DNA of 64,000 nt, taken from Butyrivibrio proteoclasticus (GTDB taxonomy: Bacteria > Bacillota > Clostridia > Lachnospirales > Lachnospiraceae). Below the pieces are notes generated by a model that was given only the letters and a program-made list of their open reading frames with translations, ran no database searches and was not told the origin of the DNA. Every line of letters begins with the position of its first letter. Positions within the stretch are counted from its first letter, which is position 1. Where the stretch lies: NCBI RefSeq assembly GCF_900115735.1, contig NZ_FOXO01000015.1:1-64000 (forward strand). The letters run 5' to 3'. Of this stretch, positions 1 through 8,007 are shown piece by piece. Made by a program: the position numbers and the translations under genes.

Positions 1-191
1 ATTGAATCACCAAGATCACCATAGTGAAGATGGAAATGTGGCTGACCTTCAAGGTGAGCGATTCTCTCTCTATAATCTACAGAAGATCTTCTGATAATAC
101 CGTGAACATCATAACCTTTTCCTAAAAGAAACTCTGCAAGATATGAGCCATCCTGCCCTGTTATACCTGTTATTAAAGCTTTTTTTGCCAT
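1..191 (-). CDS. gmd: GDP-mannose 4,6-dehydratase, N-terminal part (runs off the window)
   Basis: Seen: a reading frame opens with ATG at 191 and continues past position 1, giving the first 63 residues. It begins [20 protein letters not shown], an NAD(P)-binding Rossmann glycine motif, followed by HGIIRRSS and a HYGDLGDS segment, which are typical of GDP-mannose 4,6-dehydratase in the extended SDR family. Known for the family: converts GDP-mannose to GDP-4-dehydro-6-deoxymannose, the first step to GDP-fucose and related sugars for surface polysaccharide. A purine-rich ribosome site (AGAGGA) lies about 6 nt before the ATG. The catalytic Tyr-Lys region is outside the window. The nearby rfbD at 4210 and the multi-span membrane protein at 1897 fit a polysaccharide region. 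Confidence 0.85.
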   Translation of the reverse strand, partial: MAKKALITGITGQDGSYLAEFLLGKGYDVHGIIRRSSVDYRERIAHLEGQPHFHLHYGDLGDS

Positions 192-237
192 AAGTTTTCC
201 TCTCAATTCAAAGCAATTATTTGCATTTTTCTATGTT

Positions 238-266
238 ATTATATTGCGTGTCTTTCTCTATTTAAA
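238..266 (-). promoter_or_regulatory. Likely sigma-A promoter for gmd
   Basis: On the minus strand a perfect -10 TATAAT (238-243) sits 17 nt downstream of a weak -35 TTTAAA (261-266). It lies about 45 nt before the gmd start. The -10 is strong and the -35 matches consensus at four of six bases. Confidence 0.5.
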
Positions 267-286
267 TTCACTTTCTTGATTTTTAT

Positions 287-315
287 TTGCATTATCTTGC
301 TTAGTTGTTTATACT
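287..315 (+). promoter_or_regulatory. Likely sigma-A promoter for the AraC-family regulator
   Basis: TTGCAT (287-292), a 17-nt spacer and TATACT (310-315). Transcription would start near 322. This excludes an in-frame TTG at 305 as the start codon and supports ATG 347 (or 332). The same hexamer pair with the same spacing precedes uvrB. Confidence 0.6.
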
Positions 316-346
316 ATCAATTATCATTGTCATGGAGTATTTTATT

Positions 347-1207
347 ATGAAAAACAGATTATTTCAAGGTGAGTACGTATCCTCTGACAGACTCCTTTAT
401 ACTCCGTCAGAATTCGCAAAAAGTAACCTTTTTTATCTTCAGGAAATAGGGTCTCTCAAGGCCCAGAAAAAACATACAAGTAAGAGGCAGAACCTGTCGT
501 CATTTTTATTTTTTTACATAAGATCAGGAAGTGGATATTTGGATTATGAAGGCAGGGAATATGAGATAAAGGCGGGCGACTGCGTGTTTATTGATTGTCA
601 AAAACCTTACTCCCATAGAACTTCTGAGGATCTGTGGTCTCTTGAGTGGATACATTTTAACGGAAATGTAGTTCTTCCAATTTACTTAAAATACATCGAA
701 AGAGGCGGCCAGCCCATCTTTCATCCAGACGATTCTCAAGTGCTTGAAGGGATTTTTGAAAGCATAAAAACCATTGCCCATTCCGACGATTACATAAGAG
801 ACATAAGAATCAACGAAGGTCTCTCATCCCTTCTCACATTCATTATGTCTTTTAGCTGGAATCCTGATATAGTACCGGAAAACAGTAATACCAAGACTCT
901 TTTCATGCTCAGGGAATACCTTGATAGCCATTATCAGGAAAAAATAACCTTGGACAATCTTGCTGATAAGTTTTTGATCAACAAATATGCTCTTTCCAGA
1001 GGATTTAAAGAGCAGTTTGGAACTTCTATCATCAACTATCTCTTATCTGTCAGGATAACACATGCCAAGCAGCTCCTTCGTTTTTCCGCAAATTCTGTTG
1101 AAGAGATCGGAAATCAGTGCGGTATATCACCTCTGTACTATTTTTCACGTATTTTTAAACAGATAGAAGGGATAAGTCCTATGGAATATAGATCACAATG
1201 GAAGTGA
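347..1207 (+). CDS. AraC-family transcriptional regulator with N-terminal cupin
   Basis: A 286-residue protein if started at ATG 347, which is preceded by GGAG about 10 nt upstream; the frame could also open at 332. Residues of roughly 45-130 look like the AraC ligand-binding cupin (GSGYLDYEGREYEIKAGD, HRTSEDLWSLEWIHF). About 190-285 carries the two helix-turn-helix motifs of the AraC/XylS DNA-binding domain, ending with SPLYYFSRIFKQIEGISPMEY. Known for the family: sugar- or effector-responsive activators. It is divergent from gmd and their promoters lie back to back, so it may control that gene or a distant sugar-use locus. The effector cannot be read from the sequence. Confidence 0.85.
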   Translation: MKNRLFQGEYVSSDRLLYTPSEFAKSNLFYLQEIGSLKAQKKHTSKRQNLSSFLFFYIRSGSGYLDYEGREYEIKAGDCVFIDCQKPYSHRTSEDLWSLEWIHFNGNVVLPIYLKYIERGGQPIFHPDDSQVLEGIFESIKTIAHSDDYIRDIRINEGLSSLLTFIMSFSWNPDIVPENSNTKTLFMLREYLDSHYQEKITLDNLADKFLINKYALSRGFKEQFGTSIINYLLSVRITHAKQLLRFSANSVEEIGNQCGISPLYYFSRIFKQIEGISPMEYRSQWK

Positions 1208-1413
1208 TAAAAAAGTGGCGTGCAACTTTTTTATAAATATAAAATATTTATAAACATATTATTAACGCTTTATAAAGTTCGAAAACGTTTACCTTAAAAA
1301 ACTGTTAAAACCTCTAAAAAATGCTTAATATTCGTTTTTTCGTATATTAATTAAGGTATTATCCGATTATAGGAAAGATATTATTTCAGTTCTTATAAAC
1401 GGGGATACTATAT

Positions 1414-1848
1414 ATGAAAATATTTCTATGTGGATTACTACTCACATTTTTCATGAGTATGTGGATATTTTCCATAGATTCTAAAGCCACAGCGGAAGAT
1501 GAGATTTTATCTCAGATAAATGCAGCAAGAGAAGCTGCCGGATTGTCTTCGCTCACATATAGCGAAGACCTTGAATCTGCTGCGACAATAAGGGCGCAAG
1601 AATGCGCAAGCAGCTTTTCGCATCTTAGGCCATGCGGTTCAGCCTGGTACACAGTTGGCTATACACGTGGCGAAAACTTAGCACACGCAAAAAATGAAAA
1701 TCAGCGCAAACCTGAGAACGTCGTGCTTGCCTGGCTTTTGTCGCCAAAGCATAAAGAAAACGTGCTTCGAAGCTGTTTCACTTCAGTTGGTGTTTCTTAT
1801 TACAGCAATTCTGACGGAGAGACATACATCGCTTGTGAATTTAATTAA
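1414..1848 (+). CDS. Secreted CAP-domain (SCP/PR1-like) protein
   Basis: 144 residues. The first 27 form a signal peptide (MK, hydrophobic core, ATA before EDEI), so the mature protein is almost exactly one CAP domain. Landmarks: SHLRPCGSAW with His70, GENLA with Glu87, and W-LLSPKHKENV with His113, matching the CAP cavity residues. Four cysteines (64, 73, 121, 141) in the mature part could form two disulfides, which is uncommon for a clostridial CAP protein. A GGGGAT ribosome site lies 9 nt before ATG. CAP proteins in spores and envelopes of Firmicutes mostly lack a defined activity. It is a single gene closed by the terminator at 1864. Confidence 0.8.
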   Translation: MKIFLCGLLLTFFMSMWIFSIDSKATAEDEILSQINAAREAAGLSSLTYSEDLESAATIRAQECASSFSHLRPCGSAWYTVGYTRGENLAHAKNENQRKPENVVLAWLLSPKHKENVLRSCFTSVGVSYYSNSDGETYIACEFN

Positions 1849-1863
1849 AAAGGTAAAAAACAG

Positions 1864-1893
1864 AAAGCCAGGGTGACTCATCACTCTGGCTTT
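1864..1893. terminator. Convergent intrinsic terminator
   Basis: A 13-bp stem (AAAGCCAGGGTGA with TCACTCTGGCTTT, one G-T pair) and a CTCA loop lie between the stops of the CAP gene (+) and the membrane protein (-). A-rich sequence on the left serves as the U-tract for the minus strand; the plus-strand tract is weaker. Confidence 0.8.
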
Positions 1894-1896
1894 ACT

Positions 1897-3708
1897 TTAT
1901 TGTCCTACACTTTTTAGTCCATCAGTTATAGTTTCACCCAAAAATTCTACTTCACCGGTAAGATCATGAGTTGCGGCAGGAAAAGGTGCATACCCGGCAC
2001 GGTCTCCCTCTTTAGGATAGTAAATCGTTGTATCCCCAAGCTTAAATGAGTCAACATCATAAGTTCCATAGTCCTGCTGAACCAACAGATATTTGGAATT
2101 AAATCTCGGTACATCCTCAATAACTATATTAATTCCCTTGTAAACAAGCCATATAGCCAAAAATGCAATAAGCACTTTAAAAGATATCTCTTTTATCCCA
2201 CTACCATTTTCAGCAAATTTATGAAGGATCATTATGATCATTCTTCCGAAAACTATTGAGATAGTCGCAAGAACATAAACAATCCCATACCTGATAAGCG
2301 GTGCGCTAAAGAACCAAAAAACAAGGCATAAAATAAGCGTTCCACTAAGTGTCAAAAAATCAGCAAAACTAAGCATGCTTCTATGGCTTAAGTCGAATAC
2401 TTTATTGCCAATAAGCTTGCCAGGCTTTTTTTTATGTTCTACAGCTGCCAGAATAAAATATACAATGCAGCAAATATAGATAACTAACGATATTATTGAA
2501 AGTATAATCATTGCCTTATGGAAAAGCGAGAGCTGGCCAAACCAGTTAGGAACCCATTCAGTAAATGGAACATTCATGAAAGCTTCAACATCATTATATC
2601 CACGACCAAATGTCCTGATTTCCATTGAATCGTACTGCGCTACTCCCTTTGGTATCTCCCACGCAAGGTCAAAGAAATCCAGGAGAGTTACAGGATAAAG
2701 AATCCACCCTGAAATAACTATATTTCTCGCAAAAAAAGGAGCAGTTATTATAAACGCCATGAGAACAGATATCCCAAAAGTCTTTATTTTCTCATCATTC
2801 CTGCTATGAAACAGTTTATAAATCGGAATAATTGACAGAAGGACCATAGGCGCGGCTGAAAGTTTAACAGTAACCGCATATATACCAACAAGTGCAAGCA
2901 AGATGTATGGAACAAATGCTTTTTCATGCCTTACATACATATCAGTGCAACAGATGATAATGTAAAAAACAAGTGTCGATAAAAAATAATCAGATGCAGG
3001 CGCTACCATCTCATCAAAGATTGTAAATATGTAGTACATAGCTGCAATCCTCGGAAAATCTGATAAAACAATCTGCCTCCTTCTGATAATTGTCTTAATA
3101 TCAAGACACTGCCAAGCCAAAAGCAGTGCAAAAAATCCAGCCATGGTATGCAATGACTGTTTTCCCAAAAATGCAAAGCTATAAAATGCTGAAAGTGCGA
3201 ATGATGCACTGTTATAAGCAAGTCTCAAATGAAGATTTCCAAGGCCCTTTACTATGCCCGCGCTTTCAATCCAGTGAATAGCCTGTGCATGGTACAAATC
3301 TGAATCATAATGCATGATTCCGTGGGATGTTCCATAAGCCATAAAGAGAAATACAAAAAAATACCATAACCAGTCTCTTTTTGCCAAGAGAACATGGCTT
3401 ACAAGGTAGAATTCTTCAAGTAATCTCTCTCTGTAGTAAAAAGCCACCGCAACATCAAACAAAACCAATAAGGCGTTAGCCATAAGACCAACGCCACTAA
3501 ATAAGCTCCAGAGTTGAGAAAACACAGTAACCACAACCAAACCGGCTACTATATAACTTTCCTGATATCTGATTTTATACTTTTTTGACACACCTTTGGA
3601 ATTTCTAAAAGCCATACAATCAAGAGATGTTATGACATTGAGAAAAAAGAATCCTGTAAGATATGCGGTTGCTAAAACATAAATCCAAGTAAGTATAACT
3701 GCTATCAT
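1897..3708 (-). CDS. Multi-span membrane protein, LIC_10190-like
   Basis: 603 residues with about a dozen hydrophobic segments from residue 3 to about 520, then a 75-residue soluble tail. A region after residue 130 reads MHYDSDLYHAQAIHWIE and GLGNLHLRLAYNSAS. I associate this pattern with the LIC_10190 family of polytopic proteins, which resemble GT-C/Wzy-type polysaccharide enzymes. Inference: an acceptor-binding Asp in an external loop, as in GT-C glycosyltransferases, acting on lipid-linked sugars or polymers. It has no assigned reaction. It is the last gene before the terminator at 1864 and 23 nt follow the DUF212 gene, so they are probably one transcript with rfbD. Confidence 0.6.
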   Translation of the reverse strand: MIAVILTWIYVLATAYLTGFFFLNVITSLDCMAFRNSKGVSKKYKIRYQESYIVAGLVVVTVFSQLWSLFSGVGLMANALLVLFDVAVAFYYRERLLEEFYLVSHVLLAKRDWLWYFFVFLFMAYGTSHGIMHYDSDLYHAQAIHWIESAGIVKGLGNLHLRLAYNSASFALSAFYSFAFLGKQSLHTMAGFFALLLAWQCLDIKTIIRRRQIVLSDFPRIAAMYYIFTIFDEMVAPASDYFLSTLVFYIIICCTDMYVRHEKAFVPYILLALVGIYAVTVKLSAAPMVLLSIIPIYKLFHSRNDEKIKTFGISVLMAFIITAPFFARNIVISGWILYPVTLLDFFDLAWEIPKGVAQYDSMEIRTFGRGYNDVEAFMNVPFTEWVPNWFGQLSLFHKAMIILSIISLVIYICCIVYFILAAVEHKKKPGKLIGNKVFDLSHRSMLSFADFLTLSGTLILCLVFWFFSAPLIRYGIVYVLATISIVFGRMIIMILHKFAENGSGIKEISFKVLIAFLAIWLVYKGINIVIEDVPRFNSKYLLVQQDYGTYDVDSFKLGDTTIYYPKEGDRAGYAPFPAATHDLTGEVEFLGETITDGLKSVGQ

Positions 3709-3731
3709 TATCAGTTATCTCCTGTGTCTAT

Positions 3732-4190
3732 TTATCCAATTGAGGAAACCACAGCTCCAACTATGATTCCAAGAATCGCTCCAAACAAAACCTGAAGCGG
3801 AGTATGTCCGACAAACTCTTTTAATCTCTGCTCTGTTGGAATATCTTTATCAAGCTCTTTAAACCAGTCCATCATATTATTGATGACAACTGCCTGCTTT
3901 CCTGCCTGCCTTCTGACACCCATAGCATCGTGCATAACGATAAGGGCTAGAACTCCTGAAATTGCAAACTCAAAGGTTCCTGCTCCATAATGATAAAAAG
4001 TTGATGTTACAAGAGCCATTACCGTAGCTGAATGAGAACTAGGCATTCCACCGTCTCCCATAAGCCTTTCAGGATTAAAGTTCTTATTAACAATAACATA
4101 TATTATTGTTTTCAATACCTGAGCAATAAGCCAGCCCCAGAAAGAAGCCATTAGTATTGTATTACCGAGCATATCATAAATTAATTGCAT
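3732..4190 (-). CDS. Divergent PAP2 family membrane protein (DUF212, YuiD-like)
   Basis: 152 residues with several membrane segments. The motifs GDGGMPSSHSA (45-55) and HDAMGVRRQAGKQA (87-100) define the DUF212 family, which is related to PAP2 acid phosphatases. Known: PAP2 enzymes dephosphorylate lipid pyrophosphates such as undecaprenyl-PP; the role of DUF212 is not settled. The full-length family is about 150 residues, so this is complete. It lies between rfbD (19 nt upstream) and the large membrane protein, consistent with lipid-carrier recycling in polysaccharide synthesis, which is inference. Confidence 0.85.
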   Translation of the reverse strand: MQLIYDMLGNTILMASFWGWLIAQVLKTIIYVIVNKNFNPERLMGDGGMPSSHSATVMALVTSTFYHYGAGTFEFAISGVLALIVMHDAMGVRRQAGKQAVVINNMMDWFKELDKDIPTEQRLKEFVGHTPLQVLFGAILGIIVGAVVSSIG

Positions 4191-4209
4191 TTAAACCTCA
4201 ATTCTATTA

Positions 4210-5079
4210 TCAGCCAAGTTCTCTGATATACCTCTCAATAGCCTCATGCCAGTCAGCAAACATAAAGTCAGATGTAAGCTTTAACATATAATTCTCAAGA
4301 ATACTGTAAGCAGGTCTTGGTGCTGACTGTGGATTCTTTGCCTGATATTCTTCAGTTGAAACATGGTTTACTTTTGTACCCTTACCTGCAAGTCTGAAGA
4401 TTTCTTCAGTGAAATCAGCCCAGTTAGTTGATCCTTCACATGTTCCGTGGAAAATGCCGTAGTTCTCGGTAGGAAGAAGATATGCAATAGCTTTGGCAAG
4501 TTCATATGTACTTGTAGGAGTTCCGAGCTGATCGTTAACTACGCTAACTTCATCATGATTTTCAGACAGTGCAAGCATTGTCTTAACAAAATTCTTACCA
4601 TCGCCATACAGCCATGCTGTTCTTAAGATAAAGAAATCTTTTGCAAACTGTTTTACAAATTCCTCGCCTGCAAGCTTTGTCTTTCCATAAACACTTACAG
4701 GATTTGGTCTATCAAACTCAACATATGGTCTTGTCCCATTACCTTCAAATACATAATCTGTAGAAACATGAACAAGCTTAGATCCTGTTTCAGTAGCTGC
4801 AATTGCAAGATTTCTCGGGCCAATAGCATTGATCTTATAGGACAGATCGATATCGCTCTCCTGCTTATCAACGGCTGTATATGCTGCACAGTTAACAATA
4901 GCAACAGGCTTTACCTCTCTTGCAAGTTTAAGAACCTGATCAACGTTTGTTATATCTAAAGGTATAATGCCCTCCTGCTGAAAAACATCAGTATTTACAA
5001 GTTCATATTTACCGGCAAGTTCTTTATTGATTGCTCTTCCAAGCTGTCCGTTGCAACCTGTAACTATAATCTTTTCCAT
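4210..5079 (-). CDS. rfbD: dTDP-4-dehydrorhamnose reductase
   Basis: 289 residues, extended SDR fold. The glycine motif GCNGQLG is at 8-14, STDYVFEG at 106-113 and the catalytic YGKTK (Tyr131, Lys135) follows PNPVSV. The C-terminal SAPRPAYSILEN segment is the substrate-binding end typical of RfbD/RmlD. Known reaction: NADPH-dependent reduction of dTDP-4-dehydro-L-rhamnose to dTDP-L-rhamnose, the last step of the rml pathway. The partner genes rmlA, B and C are not in the window. An upstream terminator at 5107 separates it from the lipoprotein gene. Confidence 0.9.
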   Translation of the reverse strand: MEKIIVTGCNGQLGRAINKELAGKYELVNTDVFQQEGIIPLDITNVDQVLKLAREVKPVAIVNCAAYTAVDKQESDIDLSYKINAIGPRNLAIAATETGSKLVHVSTDYVFEGNGTRPYVEFDRPNPVSVYGKTKLAGEEFVKQFAKDFFILRTAWLYGDGKNFVKTMLALSENHDEVSVVNDQLGTPTSTYELAKAIAYLLPTENYGIFHGTCEGSTNWADFTEEIFRLAGKGTKVNHVSTEEYQAKNPQSAPRPAYSILENYMLKLTSDFMFADWHEAIERYIRELG

Positions 5080-5106
5080 ACAATTTATTCCTTTCTTGTA
5101 AAAATT

Positions 5107-5128
5107 CGGACGGCATTACTGCCGCCCG
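5107..5128 (-). terminator. Intrinsic terminator after the DUF3048 lipoprotein gene
   Basis: On the minus strand a 9-bp GC-rich stem (CGGGCGGCA with TGCCGTCCG), a 4-nt loop and AATTTTT lie just after the stop at 5145 and before rfbD. Confidence 0.85.
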
Positions 5129-5144
5129 CCAAATGCCATTTTTA

Positions 5145-6320
5145 TCAATCAGCGTATGTAACGCCATTTACTGTAAACTTAGAGAATGAACCGCCCTTTT
5201 CCTGAATAACAAATATCATTGTCTTACCTGTATTGAATACAACCTCGTTTCCGGCTTCATCATAGTAAGTTGTTGGACCGTAGTCGCTTGTCTTCTCCCA
5301 TGTAACATGGATCATCTTACCTCTGGTAATGAAATATCCGTCACGTGTTGTATCATGCATCTGATATGCAAGGTAACCATTGTCATCACGAACTTCGTGG
5401 TATGTTCTCTGAATGATTACATTGTCAAAAGCAAGCTGTTCACCTGTTACAGCATCCTTCTGTGCATTTCCATACAAAGTCTTAAGGTATACTCCCTTTG
5501 ACTCATCATACTTAAGAGCTGACTTTGTTACAGGAAAGCATCCTGACATATCAATCTCAGTTGCTTCAACTGCTGACTCTCCATACTGCTCTAAAGTATT
5601 AGGATTAGAATAACCAGTGAAATTGAAGTGTGACTCACCTTCGAAATCATCTCTGTGCTCTTTTTCAAATTTAGCTTTCTCAATAGCTGCAGTTACATGT
5701 GAACCATCTGTGAAAGCTGTATGCTCAGATGTACTTCCTTCAGGAACTCTGAAGAATGCACCATAATCTGAACCCATTACTCCGCCGACACCATTTAAGT
5801 TATCAACGTCATCTCTTGTAAGAATAGATTTAACATAGAGTTCTGGTCCGCCGTAGTGAACAATAATCGGGTCATACTCAAGTGCTGCATATACAAAGTA
5901 ATCACGGATGCTTCGGATATTACCGATTCTCTCAAGATTTTCCCAATTCTCAAGGATACCCATCTGACGGCTCATGCTGCCTTCTTCCATGATCTCATAG
6001 AAAACTGCAACATTGCTAAGTCCGTACTGTGGCTGAGCTTCCTTGTTAATAGGATACATTACAGCAAGTGGTCTGTTTGAATTAACTGCTTCATCAACCC
6101 ACTCGTTTGTGAAATAACTTCTTACCATACCCTCTGCAGGAGGAACATCTTCATCAACTGTTTCTTCAACCGGTGCCTCTGCAACAGCTTCTTCAGGCTG
6201 GCTTACATCTTCTAACTTCTCTACACTAAGTCCAGAAACAGACTCATCACCTGCAGATCCGCATCCAAATAACATAGCTGCTGTTAAACCTGCAGCTATA
6301 ATTGCTTTTGCTTTTTTCAT
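5145..6320 (-). CDS. DUF3048 lipoprotein (YerB family)
   Basis: 391 residues. A lipoprotein signal ends LFGC with Cys20; an acidic linker (about 25-65) precedes the DUF3048 domain. Family landmarks: RPLAVMYPINK, the GNIRSIRDYFVYAALEYDPI stretch, and near the C-terminus GKMIHVTWEKTSDYGPTTYYD. Known: YerB-like proteins are exported and membrane-anchored in Firmicutes and their function is unresolved. It stands alone between the terminator at 5107 and the HPr gene (59-nt gap). The gap contains a small dyad (GTGATA, TATCAC) that could be an operator. Confidence 0.85.
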   Translation of the reverse strand: MKKAKAIIAAGLTAAMLFGCGSAGDESVSGLSVEKLEDVSQPEEAVAEAPVEETVDEDVPPAEGMVRSYFTNEWVDEAVNSNRPLAVMYPINKEAQPQYGLSNVAVFYEIMEEGSMSRQMGILENWENLERIGNIRSIRDYFVYAALEYDPIIVHYGGPELYVKSILTRDDVDNLNGVGGVMGSDYGAFFRVPEGSTSEHTAFTDGSHVTAAIEKAKFEKEHRDDFEGESHFNFTGYSNPNTLEQYGESAVEATEIDMSGCFPVTKSALKYDESKGVYLKTLYGNAQKDAVTGEQLAFDNVIIQRTYHEVRDDNGYLAYQMHDTTRDGYFITRGKMIHVTWEKTSDYGPTTYYDEAGNEVVFNTGKTMIFVIQEKGGSFSKFTVNGVTYAD

Positions 6321-6379
6321 ATCCTTTTTTATTTCCTCTCTCTTTATATTAACACGTGATAGTTTATCACAAAAATATT

Positions 6380-6643
6380 CTATTCGCCAAGACCAGTCTC
6401 GATTGCCTTAACAAGGGCTTCCATAGCTTCTTCTTCATCCGGACCGTCACATTTAAAGGTCAATTCATCCCCACACTTTATACAAGCCCCAAGAACACTA
6501 AGAACACTCTTGGCATTGGCAGTATTATCACCATAGCTAAAAGTGATGTGTGATTTATAGTTCATTGCCACCTTACATAGATTACCTGCCGGTCGCAAAT
6601 GTAATCCAGTAGGGTTTGTAATAACTACCTTCTGACTTACCAT
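6380..6643 (-). CDS. ptsH: HPr phosphocarrier protein of the PTS
   Basis: 87 residues, normal length. The active-site His is at exactly position 15 in TGLHLRPAG, and a regulatory Ser is at exactly 46 in NAKSVLSVLGA. Known: EI phosphorylates His15 for sugar import; HPr kinase phosphorylates Ser46 for catabolite control. The Ser46 region (SVLSVLGACIKCGD) is less canonical than the usual SIMGVMSLG. Its ATG lies one base after the glmM stop, so the two are probably translationally coupled, tying it to the cdaA-cdaR-glmM operon. A second, His-less HPr-like gene lies at 43125. Confidence 0.9.
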   Translation of the reverse strand: MVSQKVVITNPTGLHLRPAGNLCKVAMNYKSHITFSYGDNTANAKSVLSVLGACIKCGDELTFKCDGPDEEEAMEALVKAIETGLGE

Positions 6644-6644
6644 A

Positions 6645-7994
6645 TTATAGCATAACCTCCTCGATCAACTTCGCAAGGTTCCTTGCTTCTTCCTCAATCT
6701 TACTCTGATCTTTACCTTCTATCATTACTCTTACAAGCGGTTCTGTACCTGATGGTCTGATAAGAACTCTTCCATCTCCGGCAAACTGCTTCTCAAGCTC
6801 TGCAATAGCTCCTGCGATCTCAGGATACTCCATGTATGAATCCTTTTTATGAGTAGGAACATGTGCATTTACAAGCGCCTGAGGCATAACCTCCATAACT
6901 TTAGCAAGCTCTGAAAGAGGTTTCTTGGTATTTACCATGACTTCCAAAAGATGTAGAGCTGAAAGAAGTCCGTCTCCTGTAGTATTGTCGTCAAGGAAAA
7001 TGATATGTCCTGACTGCTCACCACCAAGATTTGCTCCGATTTCTTTCATGTGCTCAAGAACATATCTGTCTCCAACTTTTGTCTTGTCAATCCGAATTCC
7101 TTCTTTTTCACCCATCTTAAAGAATCCAAGATTACTCATTACTGTTGCAACTATCGTATTCTTTGCAAGCTTGCCATTATCCTTCATGTATTTTCCGATG
7201 ATAGCCATGATTTCGTCACCATCTACCATCTTACCATTTTCATCAACTGCAAGGAACCTGTCCGCATCACCATCAAAAGCAAGGCCAATGTTTGCCTTTT
7301 CGGTAACAACTCTTCCCATAAGTTCTTCCATATGAGTAGATCCACATCCTGCATTGATGTTTGTTCCGTCAGGATTATTGTGGATAACTATCATTTCAGC
7401 ACCAAGCTGTCTGATAGCCTCTACGGATGTGTAGAACGATGCTCCTTCCGCACAGTCCATTACAATTTTCATTCCCTTAAGGTTAATATCTACAGCATTA
7501 AGGTTGTGATTTATATACTCTTCTCTTGCGTCTGTACGGTTCTTGATCTTACCGATACCTGCACCTGTAGGCATCTTAATGCCTTCCATGTTGTTTTTTA
7601 TAAGTGCTTCTATTTCGTCTTCCATTGCATCAGGAAGCTTATAACCATTGCCATCAAAGAACTTAATACCGTTGAATTCCATCGGATTATGAGAAGCAGA
7701 AATAACAACTCCCGCATCTACTCTGTATTTTTTTGTAAGATAAGCTACACCGGGAGTTGGTATAACACCAACATTAACTACGTCCGCGCCTACTGAGCAA
7801 GCACCTGCCATCAGTGCACTTGCAAGCATATCACCGGAAAGTCTTGTGTCACATCCTACCATAATAGTAGGCTTGTGATTAACTTCTTTTGATAAAACAT
7901 AAGCCCCTGCCTGACCAAGCTGCATCGCTAAAAGCGGAGTAAGTTCATCATTAGCCACTCCTCTGACACCGTCTGTTCCAAATAATCTTCCCAT
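6645..7994 (-). CDS. glmM: Phosphoglucosamine mutase
   Basis: 449 residues from ATG 7994, with GAGG 8 nt upstream; an in-frame TTG at 8000 is too close to that ribosome site. The catalytic serine is Ser101 in ISASHNP, the Mg site is DGDADR (241-246), and the phosphate-binding loop RPSGTEPLVRV is near the C-terminus. Known reaction: glucosamine-6-phosphate to glucosamine-1-phosphate, feeding UDP-GlcNAc and peptidoglycan. It follows cdaR by 13 nt in the conserved cdaA-cdaR-glmM operon; in other Firmicutes GlmM binds and inhibits the CdaA cyclase. Confidence 0.95.
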   Translation of the reverse strand: MGRLFGTDGVRGVANDELTPLLAMQLGQAGAYVLSKEVNHKPTIMVGCDTRLSGDMLASALMAGACSVGADVVNVGVIPTPGVAYLTKKYRVDAGVVISASHNPMEFNGIKFFDGNGYKLPDAMEDEIEALIKNNMEGIKMPTGAGIGKIKNRTDAREEYINHNLNAVDINLKGMKIVMDCAEGASFYTSVEAIRQLGAEMIVIHNNPDGTNINAGCGSTHMEELMGRVVTEKANIGLAFDGDADRFLAVDENGKMVDGDEIMAIIGKYMKDNGKLAKNTIVATVMSNLGFFKMGEKEGIRIDKTKVGDRYVLEHMKEIGANLGGEQSGHIIFLDDNTTGDGLLSALHLLEVMVNTKKPLSELAKVMEVMPQALVNAHVPTHKKDSYMEYPEIAGAIAELEKQFAGDGRVLIRPSGTEPLVRVMIEGKDQSKIEEEARNLAKLIEEVML

Positions 7995-8007
7995 TTTCAA
8001 AACCTCG

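Noticed and set aside
305..346. TTG at 305 as the AraC regulator start
   Set aside because: It overlaps the -10 region of the promoter at 287-315; ATG 347 has GGAG upstream.
6345..6375. GTGATA/TATCAC dyad as a terminator of the glmM-ptsH transcript
   Set aside because: The T-run is on the wrong side for the minus strand. It may be an operator, but there is no further support.
7050..7796. 248-residue antisense frame over glmM
   Set aside because: Shadow of a conserved gene; no ribosome site, and a Cys/Tyr/Phe-rich composition typical of antisense frames.
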